In this document: positions 50,166 to 59,797 of the stretch, piece by piece
Layout of the letters: each line of letters opens with the position of its first letter
How positions within the stretch are numbered: position 1 is the first letter of the stretch
Origin: an uncultured Prochlorococcus sp.
GTDB taxonomy: Bacteria; Cyanobacteriota; Cyanobacteriia; PCC-6307; Cyanobiaceae
DNA length: 64,000 nt
Direction: 5' to 3'
NCBI GenBank assembly: GCA_902590775.1
Contig: CACIYC010000005.1
Location: 1 to 64,000, forward strand
The notes under the pieces: generated by a model
Told to the model about the DNA's origin: nothing
The model's database searches: none
The model's input: the letters and a program-made list of their open reading frames with translations, nothing else
Position numbers and translations under genes: made by a program

Positions 50166-51917
50166 GTGACAGGTTCAGAAAAACAACAGCTAGAAAAGCT
50201 TGGTTGCCTTTTAAAGAGAATATACAAGGATCAGACTGTCGAAGAACTTGATTATCTGTTGTCGCAATTGTTGCAGACTTTAGAAGCAAATTGTGATTCA
50301 AATATTGAAGAAGCAAAAAACTCTAAATCTTATTGGAATTCTTCTACAGCTGTTTTGATTACATATGCAGATGGTGTTCGATCGGCAAATCAGCCAGCAT
50401 TGAAGCCATTAAAGGAATTGATTGATAACTATTTAAGCAATCTTGTCTCTAATATTCACCTTTTGCCATTTTTATGTTCTACAAGTGATGGGGGTTTCGC
50501 AGTATCAAGCTATGAAAAAATAGATTCTCGTTTTGGTTCTTGGGATGACTTGAAAATTTTTTCTTCGAATTATGTCCTAATGGCAGATCTTGTCTTGAAT
50601 CATGTCTCGGCTTCGCATCCTTGGGTTCAACAATTTAAAAGTTCTTTTGAGCCTGGTAAAAACTATATATTAAATCCATCAATTAATGGTAATTGGCAAA
50701 ATGTGATTAGACCTAGGAATACATCTCTTTTTACTAGTATTGCAACTAAAGATGGGACAAAAGATGTTTGGACAACTTTTGGACCCGATCAAATTGATCT
50801 TAATTGGCGAGAACCTAAGGTCTTATTAGAGTTTTTAATTTTGATTATAAAATATATTAAAAATGGAATTAGTTGGATTCGGTTAGATGCAATTGGCTTT
50901 ATATGGAAAGAACCTTCAACCACATGTTTACATATGAATGAAGTTCATGACATTGTAAAAGTATTAAGAATACTTTTTGAAAAACTTAAGCTTTCAGGAG
51001 TTCTTATTACAGAAACAAATGTTCCAGAGAAAGAGAATATCTCTTATTTAATATCAGGAGATGAAGCACATTTAGCTTATAATTTTCCGTTACCACCTCT
51101 TCTCCTTGAATCATTAATTACTAATAAGGCTGACTTAATAAATAAATGGCTTTCTTCATGGCCTTCATTGCCATCTAATACAGGTTTCTTGAATTTTACA
51201 GCTTCACATGATGGTATTGGTTTAAGAGCGTTGGAAGGATTAATGAGTGCAAGTAGACTTCATAACTTGTTGATTGCTTGTGAACAAAGAGGAGGATTGG
51301 TTAGTCATAGAAGGATGCCTAATGGTGAAGATAAACCTTACGAATTAAATATTAGTTGGTGGAGTGCAATGTCAGATGTTGGTATAGATAGAAAATATCT
51401 TCAGTTTGAAAGATTTATATTAAGTCAACTTTTTATAATTGCATTAAAGGGTGTCCCTGCATTTTATTTGCAAGCAATAATGGCATCAGAAAATGATATT
51501 AATACTTTCGTAAAAAGTGGAGAGAGAAGAGATTTAAATAGAGAGAGATTTGATAAAAAAATATTAGTTAATACTTTAAATGATGAAAAATCATTTGCAA
51601 GTAAAAATCTCAAAGTTTTAAATCATGCAATGTCTGTTAGAAAACGTTTAAAAGCATTTCATCCTGAGGAAGCTATGCATTGCCATAGCAAAAAACGAAG
51701 CGATATTGTGATTATCTCTCGAGGTTGTGACAATTACAAAGTTTGGGCTATACATAATATGACTAATACAAAATTAAGTTTTTGCATTACTGATAATCTA
51801 GATTTTGAATTGAGCCCTAATACTTACTGGAGAGATGTATTGAATGATTTTGATTATTTAAATAATTTTATTGAGTTAAAGCCTTATTCTGTAAATTGGT
51901 TGATGCAGAAAAAATGA
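50166..51917 (+). CDS. GH13 sucrose-phosphorylase-like enzyme, probably glucosylglycerate phosphorylase
   Basis: LITYADGVRS, LNHVSASHPW, WIRLDAIGFIWKE, ITETNVPEKEN, FTASHDGIGLR; context. Confidence 0.85.
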   Translation: MTGSEKQQLEKLGCLLKRIYKDQTVEELDYLLSQLLQTLEANCDSNIEEAKNSKSYWNSSTAVLITYADGVRSANQPALKPLKELIDNYLSNLVSNIHLLPFLCSTSDGGFAVSSYEKIDSRFGSWDDLKIFSSNYVLMADLVLNHVSASHPWVQQFKSSFEPGKNYILNPSINGNWQNVIRPRNTSLFTSIATKDGTKDVWTTFGPDQIDLNWREPKVLLEFLILIIKYIKNGISWIRLDAIGFIWKEPSTTCLHMNEVHDIVKVLRILFEKLKLSGVLITETNVPEKENISYLISGDEAHLAYNFPLPPLLLESLITNKADLINKWLSSWPSLPSNTGFLNFTASHDGIGLRALEGLMSASRLHNLLIACEQRGGLVSHRRMPNGEDKPYELNISWWSAMSDVGIDRKYLQFERFILSQLFIIALKGVPAFYLQAIMASENDINTFVKSGERRDLNRERFDKKILVNTLNDEKSFASKNLKVLNHAMSVRKRLKAFHPEEAMHCHSKKRSDIVIISRGCDNYKVWAIHNMTNTKLSFCITDNLDFELSPNTYWRDVLNDFDYLNNFIELKPYSVNWLMQKK

Positions 51918-52717
51918 ATTTAATATCTAATAAAAGCACATTATGGATTGTCACTGATATTGATGGCACATTGATGGATCATAATTATGATTTAACTCCA
52001 GCCTTGCCAGTTATTAAATGCTTGCAAGACCTTAGTATTCCTTTAATACCTTGTACTAGCAAAACTGCCTCTGAAGTTAGGGCTATTAGAAAAGAGATTT
52101 GTCTTAAAGATCCATTTATTGTAGAAAATGGTGGAGCAATTTATGGTAACTATTCTTCTTCTTTAGATGAATGGGAGTTGGTTTTAGGAAGAAGCTATAA
52201 ATATTTAAGATCAAAATTGGATCTAATTTCTAAGGAGGTTGGATATGTATTAAGACCATTAAATGACTTGTCAGTAAAGGAGATTAATCAGTTAACTGGA
52301 TTGAAAGGGAGATCAATAGATCTTGCCCTAGATAGACAGTGGAGTGTCCCTTTCTTGAATCCTCCTGATGAGGTTTATCAATTAATTCTTGAAACAGCCA
52401 AGAAATTTGATTCGACAATATTTAAAGGTAATCGAATGAGCCATTTACTTGGTAAAGGAAGTCATAAAGGTAAAGCTGTAATTGAACTGAAAAAATTTTT
52501 GAACAATAGAGCAGCCAAGGTAATAGCTTTAGGAGATTCCCAAAATGATTTGCCTTTATTAGAAGTGGCTGATATTGCTGTTGTTGTTCCTGGAAAAGAT
52601 GGCCCTAATGTAGCTTTAAAACCAGGATTAGATAAAGGCGAATTTTTGTTAGCACCTGCACCTCATTCTGAAGGATGGGCCTTGGCAGTTAAGGCTTTAA
52701 TTGATAAGTATGGATGA
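51896..52717 (+). CDS. gpgP: HAD-type glucosyl/mannosyl-3-phosphoglycerate phosphatase
   Basis: VTDIDGTLMDHNY, PCTSKTASEV, VENGGAIY, ALGDSQNDLPLLEVAD. Confidence 0.9.
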   Translation: MVDAEKMNLISNKSTLWIVTDIDGTLMDHNYDLTPALPVIKCLQDLSIPLIPCTSKTASEVRAIRKEICLKDPFIVENGGAIYGNYSSSLDEWELVLGRSYKYLRSKLDLISKEVGYVLRPLNDLSVKEINQLTGLKGRSIDLALDRQWSVPFLNPPDEVYQLILETAKKFDSTIFKGNRMSHLLGKGSHKGKAVIELKKFLNNRAAKVIALGDSQNDLPLLEVADIAVVVPGKDGPNVALKPGLDKGEFLLAPAPHSEGWALAVKALIDKYG

Positions 52718-52742
52718 TTTACTTTTGAGTTTTGCTTAATTC

Positions 52743-53738
52743 ATGATGGATAACATTTTATCCCTCTTTAAAGAGCCACGAAATCCAGAGATATTATTCC
52801 CATTGGATGGTTTTAAATCTCTTTTGATTGAAATGGGATGGGAACCATCTGATTGGCTTGAGCATTGGCGAATTAACAATGGAGAGAATCTTGCAACTGC
52901 ATTTTTAGCTCCAGAGACAAAGATAGATTGGATCTTGGGTTTATGTTTGCCTCTTCTTTCAGATATCAAAAGAAGTATTATTCAGGCAAAAAAAAGAAGA
53001 TTATTTGGAATATCTGCCTTGCCTGGTTGTGGTAAAACTACACTTGGTAAGTGGATAGAACAGGCTGGTAAAGATTTAAATATATCAATTAAGGTTATAT
53101 CTTTAGATGACTTTTATTTACCAAGTAAAGAATTAGAAATAGCTATGAATGAGAATCCCTGGGGTGTACCAAGAGGTCTTCCTGGTAGTCATTCTATTTC
53201 TCTTTTAGAAGAGTCACTTGATAGATGGTTGCAAACTGGACACCTTAAAGCTCCTAAGTTTGATAAAGCATTAAGGGATGGACTTGGTGATAGATCTGGG
53301 TGGTTGGAATCTGATGCAGATGCATTGGTATTAGAAGGTTGGTTCTTAGGATGTGATCCTATAAAAAATTCATCAAATAAAGATCTACACAATGATATTC
53401 CCCTCCCTTCGATTACAATAGAGGAGATAAATTATAGAATTAAAGTGCAGAATATATTACTTAATTATATTCCTATATGGAGAAGAATTGATCGTCTTTG
53501 GCATATTAAGGCAATAGATTTTTCTTCTACAGCTTCTTGGAAAATAGAACAAGAAAAAGAGATGTTGAGAGAAAGAGGATCTGCTTTAAAAGGAGATTCT
53601 CTGATTTCCTTTATTAGAATGATTCAATGCTCACTACCTCAAGAAAGTCTTATGAATATTGATGCAGACGTTGTTGTCGAGATTAATAAGAAAAGACAAG
53701 TTCTAAGTGTAGCATTGAAAGAAGGTAGATATTCATAA
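52743..53738 (+). CDS. D-glycerate 3-kinase-like P-loop kinase
   Basis: GISALPGCGKTTLGKW, VISLDDFYLPSKE, NPWGVPRGLPGSHSI, PKFDKALRDGLGDR, LEGWFLG. Confidence 0.88.
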   Translation: MMDNILSLFKEPRNPEILFPLDGFKSLLIEMGWEPSDWLEHWRINNGENLATAFLAPETKIDWILGLCLPLLSDIKRSIIQAKKRRLFGISALPGCGKTTLGKWIEQAGKDLNISIKVISLDDFYLPSKELEIAMNENPWGVPRGLPGSHSISLLEESLDRWLQTGHLKAPKFDKALRDGLGDRSGWLESDADALVLEGWFLGCDPIKNSSNKDLHNDIPLPSITIEEINYRIKVQNILLNYIPIWRRIDRLWHIKAIDFSSTASWKIEQEKEMLRERGSALKGDSLISFIRMIQCSLPQESLMNIDADVVVEINKKRQVLSVALKEGRYS

Positions 53739-53860
53739 TTAATTTAAAATGATTGCTGTAGTTATTTATACACTTAACTTGCGTTATCATTATTTTTAGT
53801 TACATTCTATACAGTAAATTTAATTAATTTATTTTTTAATGGAATTCTATCAATAGAAAA

Positions 53861-54088
53861 ATGGTTGAATTCTCTTATCGTAATCAAAGCGAAAATATGG
53901 TTGTACTTAGATGTATAGGACCAGATAATTTCTTTTTAGAACGAGTTTTATTCCCTGCTGAAGTGCTCGTTTTATTAGTGCCTAGTTTTTCAAAAGTTGA
54001 GATTTGGGGGAATGAGCTTTATGGACCAAGCCTAGAGCAAAGATTTAGAATTGATAATCTTGATAATGATTGTATATTGGCAGCTTAA
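53861..54088 (+). CDS. Small hypothetical protein
   Basis: ORF track; sandwich-like beta-rich sequence. Confidence 0.6.
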   Translation: MVEFSYRNQSENMVVLRCIGPDNFFLERVLFPAEVLVLLVPSFSKVEIWGNELYGPSLEQRFRIDNLDNDCILAA

Positions 54089-54234
54089 AGTTCTTAAAAT
54101 GATTTTTTAGAGATTGATCAGAACTTGAATCATGATTAGATTTATATAATTGAAATTACGATAAGTATTTTCAAGATTTATGCTTAGTTGCTACTTTGCA
54201 TTCATAATTAAGTTTTAAGTGCAGATTTCCATTT

Positions 54235-54612
54235 ATGGAAGCTTATATTTATTTAATTCAAAATGGAGACCTTTTTAATATTGGTACGACCAGGAATCTT
54301 GAAAAGGTTCAAGAGTTGCTCAAACCAGGAAAACTCTGTGGATATTTAAAAATCAAAGATGCTGAAGGTCTATGTAGGAATATATATTTAAGATATTCAG
54401 AGGCCAGAATCCCCGAATCTAACTATTTCCGATTGACAAAAGCACAATTGTTAGAGTGTCAGTTAATGTTGAAGAATGAGGGAGGCAATAAATATTTTGA
54501 ACCGATTTTTAAAGGACCGACCTTATTTATAATTTTCTTTTCTGCATGGGTTTTGCTATCTGTAATTATCATAAAAATAGGAGTAGATCCAATATTGCAA
54601 AGACTCGTATAA
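54235..54612 (+). CDS. Degenerate GIY-YIG-like domain with C-terminal TM
   Basis: MEAYIYLIQNGDLFNIGTTRNLEKVQELLKP...RIPESNYFRLTKAQL aligns with 35523-36029. Confidence 0.6.
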   Translation: MEAYIYLIQNGDLFNIGTTRNLEKVQELLKPGKLCGYLKIKDAEGLCRNIYLRYSEARIPESNYFRLTKAQLLECQLMLKNEGGNKYFEPIFKGPTLFIIFFSAWVLLSVIIIKIGVDPILQRLV

Positions 54613-54706
54613 TATGTAAGAATTATTTTTTTAAAGTCTCACATTGGTAATATTTGATTGAAAGATTATTTTTAATAACTATATTTACCTTATAAAATAT
54701 TTCAAA

Positions 54707-54841
54707 ATGGAATTCTCCGACTTGCTTTTATGGGCTTCTATACCTTTTGTATTGATTACAGGGTATTTTGGAACACGAAATGGATATTACGATTCAAGCT
54801 CATATTCAGGTGATGGATGTGCTCATGATGTTAAGAGATAA
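54707..54841 (+). CDS. Small TM protein (44 aa)
   Basis: MEFSDLLLWASIPFVLITGYFGTRNGYYDSSSYSGDGCAHDVKR. Confidence 0.45.
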   Translation: MEFSDLLLWASIPFVLITGYFGTRNGYYDSSSYSGDGCAHDVKR

Positions 54842-54881
54842 ATAGATAGTTTTCTTTCCTCTTATGGCAGAACAAGGATAT

Positions 54882-55181
54882 TTAATCACCACTATAAATA
54901 CACGTCCATTTATTATCTAGTTGCCAGACAGGTTTGTAAATTTCATTAGTGATTTTATCCCCAGCTTTTTCGCATAGTTCTCTTGTTTTCATTGGGATAC
55001 CATAAAGTGACGGGCTAGTGATTCCACTTACTTCTGGCCTGGAACCAGGACCTTGCCTATAGCTTCCAACGATTAGCCAATAACTTGCGTCTGTTTGTAA
55101 AGGGAAAAACAGCATTGTTAGTGGTGCTGCTAAAAGCGAAAACAATACTTTTCTCATGAATCGATCCTTGGCTTTTGTCAA
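54882..55181 (-). CDS. Exported hypothetical protein
   Basis: Signal peptide plus Cys pair. Confidence 0.6.
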   Translation of the reverse strand: MTKAKDRFMRKVLFSLLAAPLTMLFFPLQTDASYWLIVGSYRQGPGSRPEVSGITSPSLYGIPMKTRELCEKAGDKITNEIYKPVWQLDNKWTCIYSGD

Positions 55182-55398
55182 TTTAGCTCTATTTACCTTT
55201 TAGCCTAATGTATCTAAAATTTATTGATAGATTTATATGGATTTGTTTTCAAAAAGGAAAGACTTACAAATATTATTGATATTTAGACTAATGAAGATCT
55301 TTAGAATTAGCTTTCAGAAGAAAAACAATGTGTTTCTTATCATCTTAACTATTTGATGGGAGTTCTTGTTAGTTTAGATGTAATTAGATATTAAAACG

Positions 55399-55575
55399 AT
55401 GATGAATACTTTCCAAAATCTATTGTTAGTTATAAAATTTGGAGAGTTGGAGTTGTCAAATTTAACTGTAGGATTACTTATAGGAACTTCTGTCTTTGTC
55501 TTTATTTCTGTAGGAATTAGTTCATTTAAACTTATTCAATCTGCTTTTTCTCCAGAAGATCAGAGTGATGAATAA
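55399..55575 (+). CDS. Small TM protein (58 aa)
   Basis: MMNTFQNLLLVIKFGELELSNLTVGLLIGTSVFVFISVGISSFKLIQSAFSPEDQSDE. Confidence 0.5.
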   Translation: MMNTFQNLLLVIKFGELELSNLTVGLLIGTSVFVFISVGISSFKLIQSAFSPEDQSDE

Positions 55576-55662
55576 TATTAACTATTATAGATTGCTTGAT
55601 TTTATTTTTATAAATACATTATGAAGCAAAATAATTAGATTTTAATTTTGAGATACGGACAT

Positions 55663-55699
55663 AAAAAAAACCTCCTTCTATAAGAAGGAGGTTTTTTTT
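55663..55699. terminator. Bidirectional terminator downstream of porin
   Basis: AAAAAAAACCTCCTTCT-ata-AGAAGGAGGTTTTTTTT. Confidence 0.93.
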
Positions 55700-55745
55700 A
55701 TTAGACCAAGTAAAGTCCTGATCTAATAATTAAGCAACTAATTGC

Positions 55746-57092
55746 TTAGAAGGTAAAGAATGTTTCAACAACAAATCCTTGTCTGTCGTCAGTACTAGTA
55801 ACTTCTTCGCCAAAGATACCACCCTGAATGGAAACACCATCATTAATAGGATAGTTGTAGTAAATTTCCCAGTTACCTGTGCTAGTACCTTGAGAATCTA
55901 CTGATTGGAAAGCAGCACTTAGAGTACCATCACCTAATGGATAGTCTAAACCAACTAAAAGGTTGCTTGAGTCAGTTGCATCGTTATCAGATAGCTGATC
56001 ATATGCAATTGAAATTGTTGGCAAATCATCAGGTCTGAAGTAGACACCTACACCAAAACTTGTGTCTGCAGCATCTGCAAGACCCATGTCATTGTCAGTG
56101 TAGATAATACCACCACCAAAGTTTGCAGCATCATAACCAATTGATGCTGTCCAGATATCTTGGCCTTCTAAGGTGTAAGCACCCTGGCTTGCATCACTAG
56201 CTTCTGTTGAAACTATATTGAATGATCCATTCCAACCATTGTCAGCAAGGTATTCAAGAGCAGCACCAGCACCAGTGGTTCCTGCTGTTCCCCAAGGCAT
56301 TTCAGCTAGTCTGAAAGCACTTGAGTATATAGATGTTGTAGCTGAAATCACATCATCTTGATCCAATAATGGACCAGCAGTAACTGTGAAATCTCCTACT
56401 GGGAATGCATACCAAAGAGACTTAACTTGAAGTTCATTTGTAGCACCACCACCTGATTCAGTAGTGTTGATCTGGCTATCCATTACCAGGTCGTTCTGAT
56501 TACCTGTTTCAATCTCTGTATAAAGATTATCCATACCAGTGAAGCTGGTATTTAAATCAATTTTGAAGTTGAACTCAGATGCTAACTTGTTATCAGTAGC
56601 AGTATCTGTATCAAGCCAACCTGTAGTAAATACAGATGATCCGGTCATCTTTGTTGCAGATGAGAATGCACCAGCACTAAGTTCTTCAACTTTGTACTCA
56701 AGTCCATCTACACGACCTTTAAGAATGGCCATCTCAGTACCAAACTCAGTTGATAGACGAGCTGCATCAGAATTTAATTCTGCTGAAGCAATACCACCTT
56801 CTAAGCAAGCATTTAAGAGTGCAGCTGCTTCATAACGAGTTAAAGATTGACCGTTCTGAAGATTTTGTGCGTATGTGTTTTCAACGCAACCTGCGCTCTC
56901 ACTTAAGTTTTGTAGAGCTGTATATGCCCAATCTCCAGGAACAACATCGGAGAATTGAGAAGTAGAAACTTCTGCGCCTGGGGTTGTATAGCCTGCAACA
57001 TCATTGATGTTTACTTCAGCTGCATTAGCAGCTAAAGGAGCTAAAAGACCAAGAGCAGCAGGAGCTATCAGCAATTGCTGAAAAAGCTTCAT
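55746..57092 (-). CDS. Outer-membrane porin with SLH domain (cyanobacterial OprB/SomA type)
   Basis: Signal peptide, FSDVVPGDWAYTALQNL SLH region, beta-rich C-terminus ending FFTF. Confidence 0.92.
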   Translation of the reverse strand: MKLFQQLLIAPAALGLLAPLAANAAEVNINDVAGYTTPGAEVSTSQFSDVVPGDWAYTALQNLSESAGCVENTYAQNLQNGQSLTRYEAAALLNACLEGGIASAELNSDAARLSTEFGTEMAILKGRVDGLEYKVEELSAGAFSSATKMTGSSVFTTGWLDTDTATDNKLASEFNFKIDLNTSFTGMDNLYTEIETGNQNDLVMDSQINTTESGGGATNELQVKSLWYAFPVGDFTVTAGPLLDQDDVISATTSIYSSAFRLAEMPWGTAGTTGAGAALEYLADNGWNGSFNIVSTEASDASQGAYTLEGQDIWTASIGYDAANFGGGIIYTDNDMGLADAADTSFGVGVYFRPDDLPTISIAYDQLSDNDATDSSNLLVGLDYPLGDGTLSAAFQSVDSQGTSTGNWEIYYNYPINDGVSIQGGIFGEEVTSTDDRQGFVVETFFTF

Positions 57093-57583
57093 TTGGATTC
57101 CTCACACTTAGGACCCTATAAGTATGAGTGATGACAAGTCTTTAGCACTGGTCTTGTATACACTTTTCAGAATGTCTACGGGGTACCAAAGCCTTGGCTG
57201 AGTCCTTGAAAGCGTATAAACCGTTTCCAGTAAAGGTGTAATTAGTCACATGCTTAGGTAGTTTTTATTGGGCCTGAAAATGACAGAAGTCATTTTTTTG
57301 CTCCATTGAAGCTTTTTTAGTTGTTTTTACTTACTGCCATTTGTCTATTTAGAAAGCTAATAATTGTTTAAGCATATTATTTGATATGGCAGTTTTCAGG
57401 CGAATCAATTCTTTCTCCTTTGATTCTAGCCCAGAATCTTTAGGGGTTCCTGTTGGATTGGTTCTAGTTTCTCTTTTTGGTTCAGTTTCTATTTCTATTA
57501 TTTTAGGAGAGCTGCTCTATAACCATTTTTCACTTTTTCAATTTATTTATTTAAACCTGGTTTCATCTTCTTATTAGTATTGG

Positions 57584-57913
57584 TTAGCAAAAATCTCTTA
57601 ACTCCTTCCATTTATTTAGGCCTGCTTTTATATTACTTAAATCATCTGTTGAGCCACTTTCTTTAAAAGCTTTGATTAGACTTTCAGTTGCTTCAATTCC
57701 ATATTTTGCTGCTTTTCTTTGATTTAGACATGCTTGAATTTCATTTCCATTTTTAAGTTCTTTTTCTGCATTATCAAGAAATTCACTTGCTAGTTTTATT
57801 TTGCTATTCCAATTATTTAGATAATCTTCATATTTTTCAGGGGAATAGGCTGATGCTGGATTTACTGGAAAGACTATTAATATTATTAAAATAAAGTTTA
57901 TAATAAAATTCAT
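57584..57913 (-). CDS. Exported small helical protein
   Basis: Signal peptide; 109 aa. Confidence 0.6.
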   Translation of the reverse strand: MNFIINFILIILIVFPVNPASAYSPEKYEDYLNNWNSKIKLASEFLDNAEKELKNGNEIQACLNQRKAAKYGIEATESLIKAFKESGSTDDLSNIKAGLNKWKELRDFC

Positions 57914-58027
57914 TGCCTTAAGAATTTTTATTTGTTTCTTGAGAATACATTGATTGAATTTATTGAAATAATAACTAATAATAAACTTGTTTTTATTAAT
58001 ATTTAATAAATGATTATTAAATATTAA

Positions 58028-58101
58028 TCGGAGCGGCGGGATTTGAACCCACGACCCCCACTACCCCAAAGTGGTGCGCTACCAAACTGCGCTACGCCCC
58101 G
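58028..58101 (-). tRNA. tRNA-Pro(TGG)
   Basis: CGGGGCG...CACCACTTTGGGGTAGTGG...GGTTCAAATCC...CGCTCCGA. Confidence 0.96.
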
Positions 58102-58153
58102 ATTATTTTTACTATAACAAAATATCCTTTTATATGATTAGACTTTTTTAAAT

Positions 58154-58489
58154 TTATGAAATTTGTCTTTTTCTTAATTCTTTTAATAATTTTTTAGATA
58201 ATCCTTTGCGATTTTCCCTTGCATAGTCCTTTAAATTAAGATCAAATGCTAGTTTTCGTAGTTCTTTCATTCTCATTCTAGATATTTTTAGTTCTGGATT
58301 GAGTTCCCATATTTCATTTGTATTTGGAAGACCATTATAATGACTTTTATTTTCAATAGAAAGTGCAAATTCGGCAATCCATTCAGGTATTATTACTAAT
58401 ATAATAGCTAAAAAACTATATATACTTACCATAGCTTTTGTAGGAGTTGTTAAACTCGTTTCTTTCTTGTTTTTATTTTGCTCTTTCAC
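58154..58489 (-). CDS. Hypothetical protein with C-terminal helical motif
   Basis: SRMRMKELRKLAFDLNLKDYARENRKGLSKKLLKELRKRQ. Confidence 0.65.
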   Translation of the reverse strand: MKEQNKNKKETSLTTPTKAMVSIYSFLAIILVIIPEWIAEFALSIENKSHYNGLPNTNEIWELNPELKISRMRMKELRKLAFDLNLKDYARENRKGLSKKLLKELRKRQIS

Positions 58490-58560
58490 GAAACGGTATA
58501 TAAAATTATCTTTAAGGTTTTATTCCATAGATTTATTATTATATTCAGGTTCAAAATTTT

Positions 58561-58710
58561 CTAAATTGATTGAGTGGGAGCATCTTTCCACTGTATAGGA
58601 GGTGAAAGTTGGTCTTTTGAAGGCATAAAGCTAAAGACTAGAATGAAAACCAATAAAATAGTTCCAATTATAATTAAAATAATAGTTTTATCGTTAATGT
58701 TATCTTCCAT
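58561..58710 (-). CDS. Small TM protein (49 aa)
   Basis: MEDNINDKTIILIIIGTILLVFILVFSFMPSKDQLSPPIQWKDAPTQSI. Confidence 0.55.
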   Translation of the reverse strand: MEDNINDKTIILIIIGTILLVFILVFSFMPSKDQLSPPIQWKDAPTQSI

Positions 58711-58722
58711 TATTCCTTAGTT

Positions 58723-59439
58723 CTAAATTATAGGAGAATTTGTACTTCTTAGTACGCAATGAGTCTCCTCCCAATTAAAATGTTCCCAGATTTTAGGAGC
58801 AAGTTTAAATTTCGAGCCTTTAAAATTACCTAAGGAAATATTTGTTGGCATTGCCGAGCAGTATGGTCTGCTTCCTGGCTTGGCTAAATATTGTTGATGA
58901 TATTTTTCAGCATAATAAAAAGTGTGGTTTGAGGATATTTCAGTAGTTATTTTCCCGAAACCCTTCTCTTTTAGAAGACTTTGATATTCGTCTCTACTAT
59001 TGAAAGCTATTTTATTCTGATTTGAATTTGTAGTAAAAATAGCTGATCTATATTGACTCCCTAAATCGTTTCCTTGACGATTACCTTGAGTTGGATCGTG
59101 ACATTCCCAAAACATTTTGAGAAGATCACTTAGATCAATTTGATTTTTGTTCCAAAGGACTCTTACCACTTCGGCATGTTGGCTGTTTCCTGAGCAAACT
59201 TCTCTATAGTTAGGATTTTCTGTTTTGCCTCCTGCATATCCTACCGCTGTAGTTTTTACACCAGGTAATTTCCAGAAACCTTTTTCTGCTCCCCAAAAAC
59301 AGCCGCAGCCAAAATATATCTCCTCTTCATTTTCTTTTGGAATAGCATTGATAAACTCATTCAAAATATGATGCTTAATCTCTTTTGTTTCTAAATCGAT
59401 TGCTTGATTTTTTTTTGAATTTAACCAACTTGGTAGCAT
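58723..59439 (-). CDS. msrA: Peptide-methionine (S)-S-oxide reductase
   Basis: YFGCGCFWGAEKGFW, GYAGGKTENPNYREVCSGNSQHAEVVRV, QGNDLGSQYRSAIF, YHQQYL. Confidence 0.95.
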   Translation of the reverse strand: MLPSWLNSKKNQAIDLETKEIKHHILNEFINAIPKENEEEIYFGCGCFWGAEKGFWKLPGVKTTAVGYAGGKTENPNYREVCSGNSQHAEVVRVLWNKNQIDLSDLLKMFWECHDPTQGNRQGNDLGSQYRSAIFTTNSNQNKIAFNSRDEYQSLLKEKGFGKITTEISSNHTFYYAEKYHQQYLAKPGSRPYCSAMPTNISLGNFKGSKFKLAPKIWEHFNWEETHCVLRSTNSPII

Positions 59440-59469
59440 TGAGAAAAGAGAAAGTAATTTATCTATCTT

Positions 59470-59715
59470 TCATGGTAAAGGTTCTAATTGAATATGATTT
59501 AACAATGTAGTGACAAAAGCAAATAATAAGAAGGGCAGACTCAATACTAAAATCAACCCAACACCAATCAAAGCATATGTAGGGCTTGAAGCCCCCATAA
59601 GACCAAGTCCACCAGCAAGACTTACAAAAACAACAGCCATCCAAGCAAGTATTTGAAGATAGATATCCCCAAATGTAAGGTTACATTTGACTGAGTAGGT
59701 ATTAAAATCGGTCAT
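59470..59715 (-). CDS. Conserved-looking membrane protein
   Basis: 81-aa ORF, two TM segments. Confidence 0.65.
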   Translation of the reverse strand: MTDFNTYSVKCNLTFGDIYLQILAWMAVVFVSLAGGLGLMGASSPTYALIGVGLILVLSLPFLLFAFVTTLLNHIQLEPLP

Positions 59716-59797
59716 TTCATAATTGCCTTTAGATCTTTTAAAGACATTAAAGAGAATTCAGCTGGATTATTAAAATCCCTATAAATTTATATAAATG

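Noticed and set aside
56539-56965. Plus-strand ORFs of 98 and 71 aa
   Set aside because: Antisense to the porin gene.
59459-59644. Minus-strand ORF of 61 aa
   Set aside because: Overlaps the better-supported 59470-59715 frame on the same strand.
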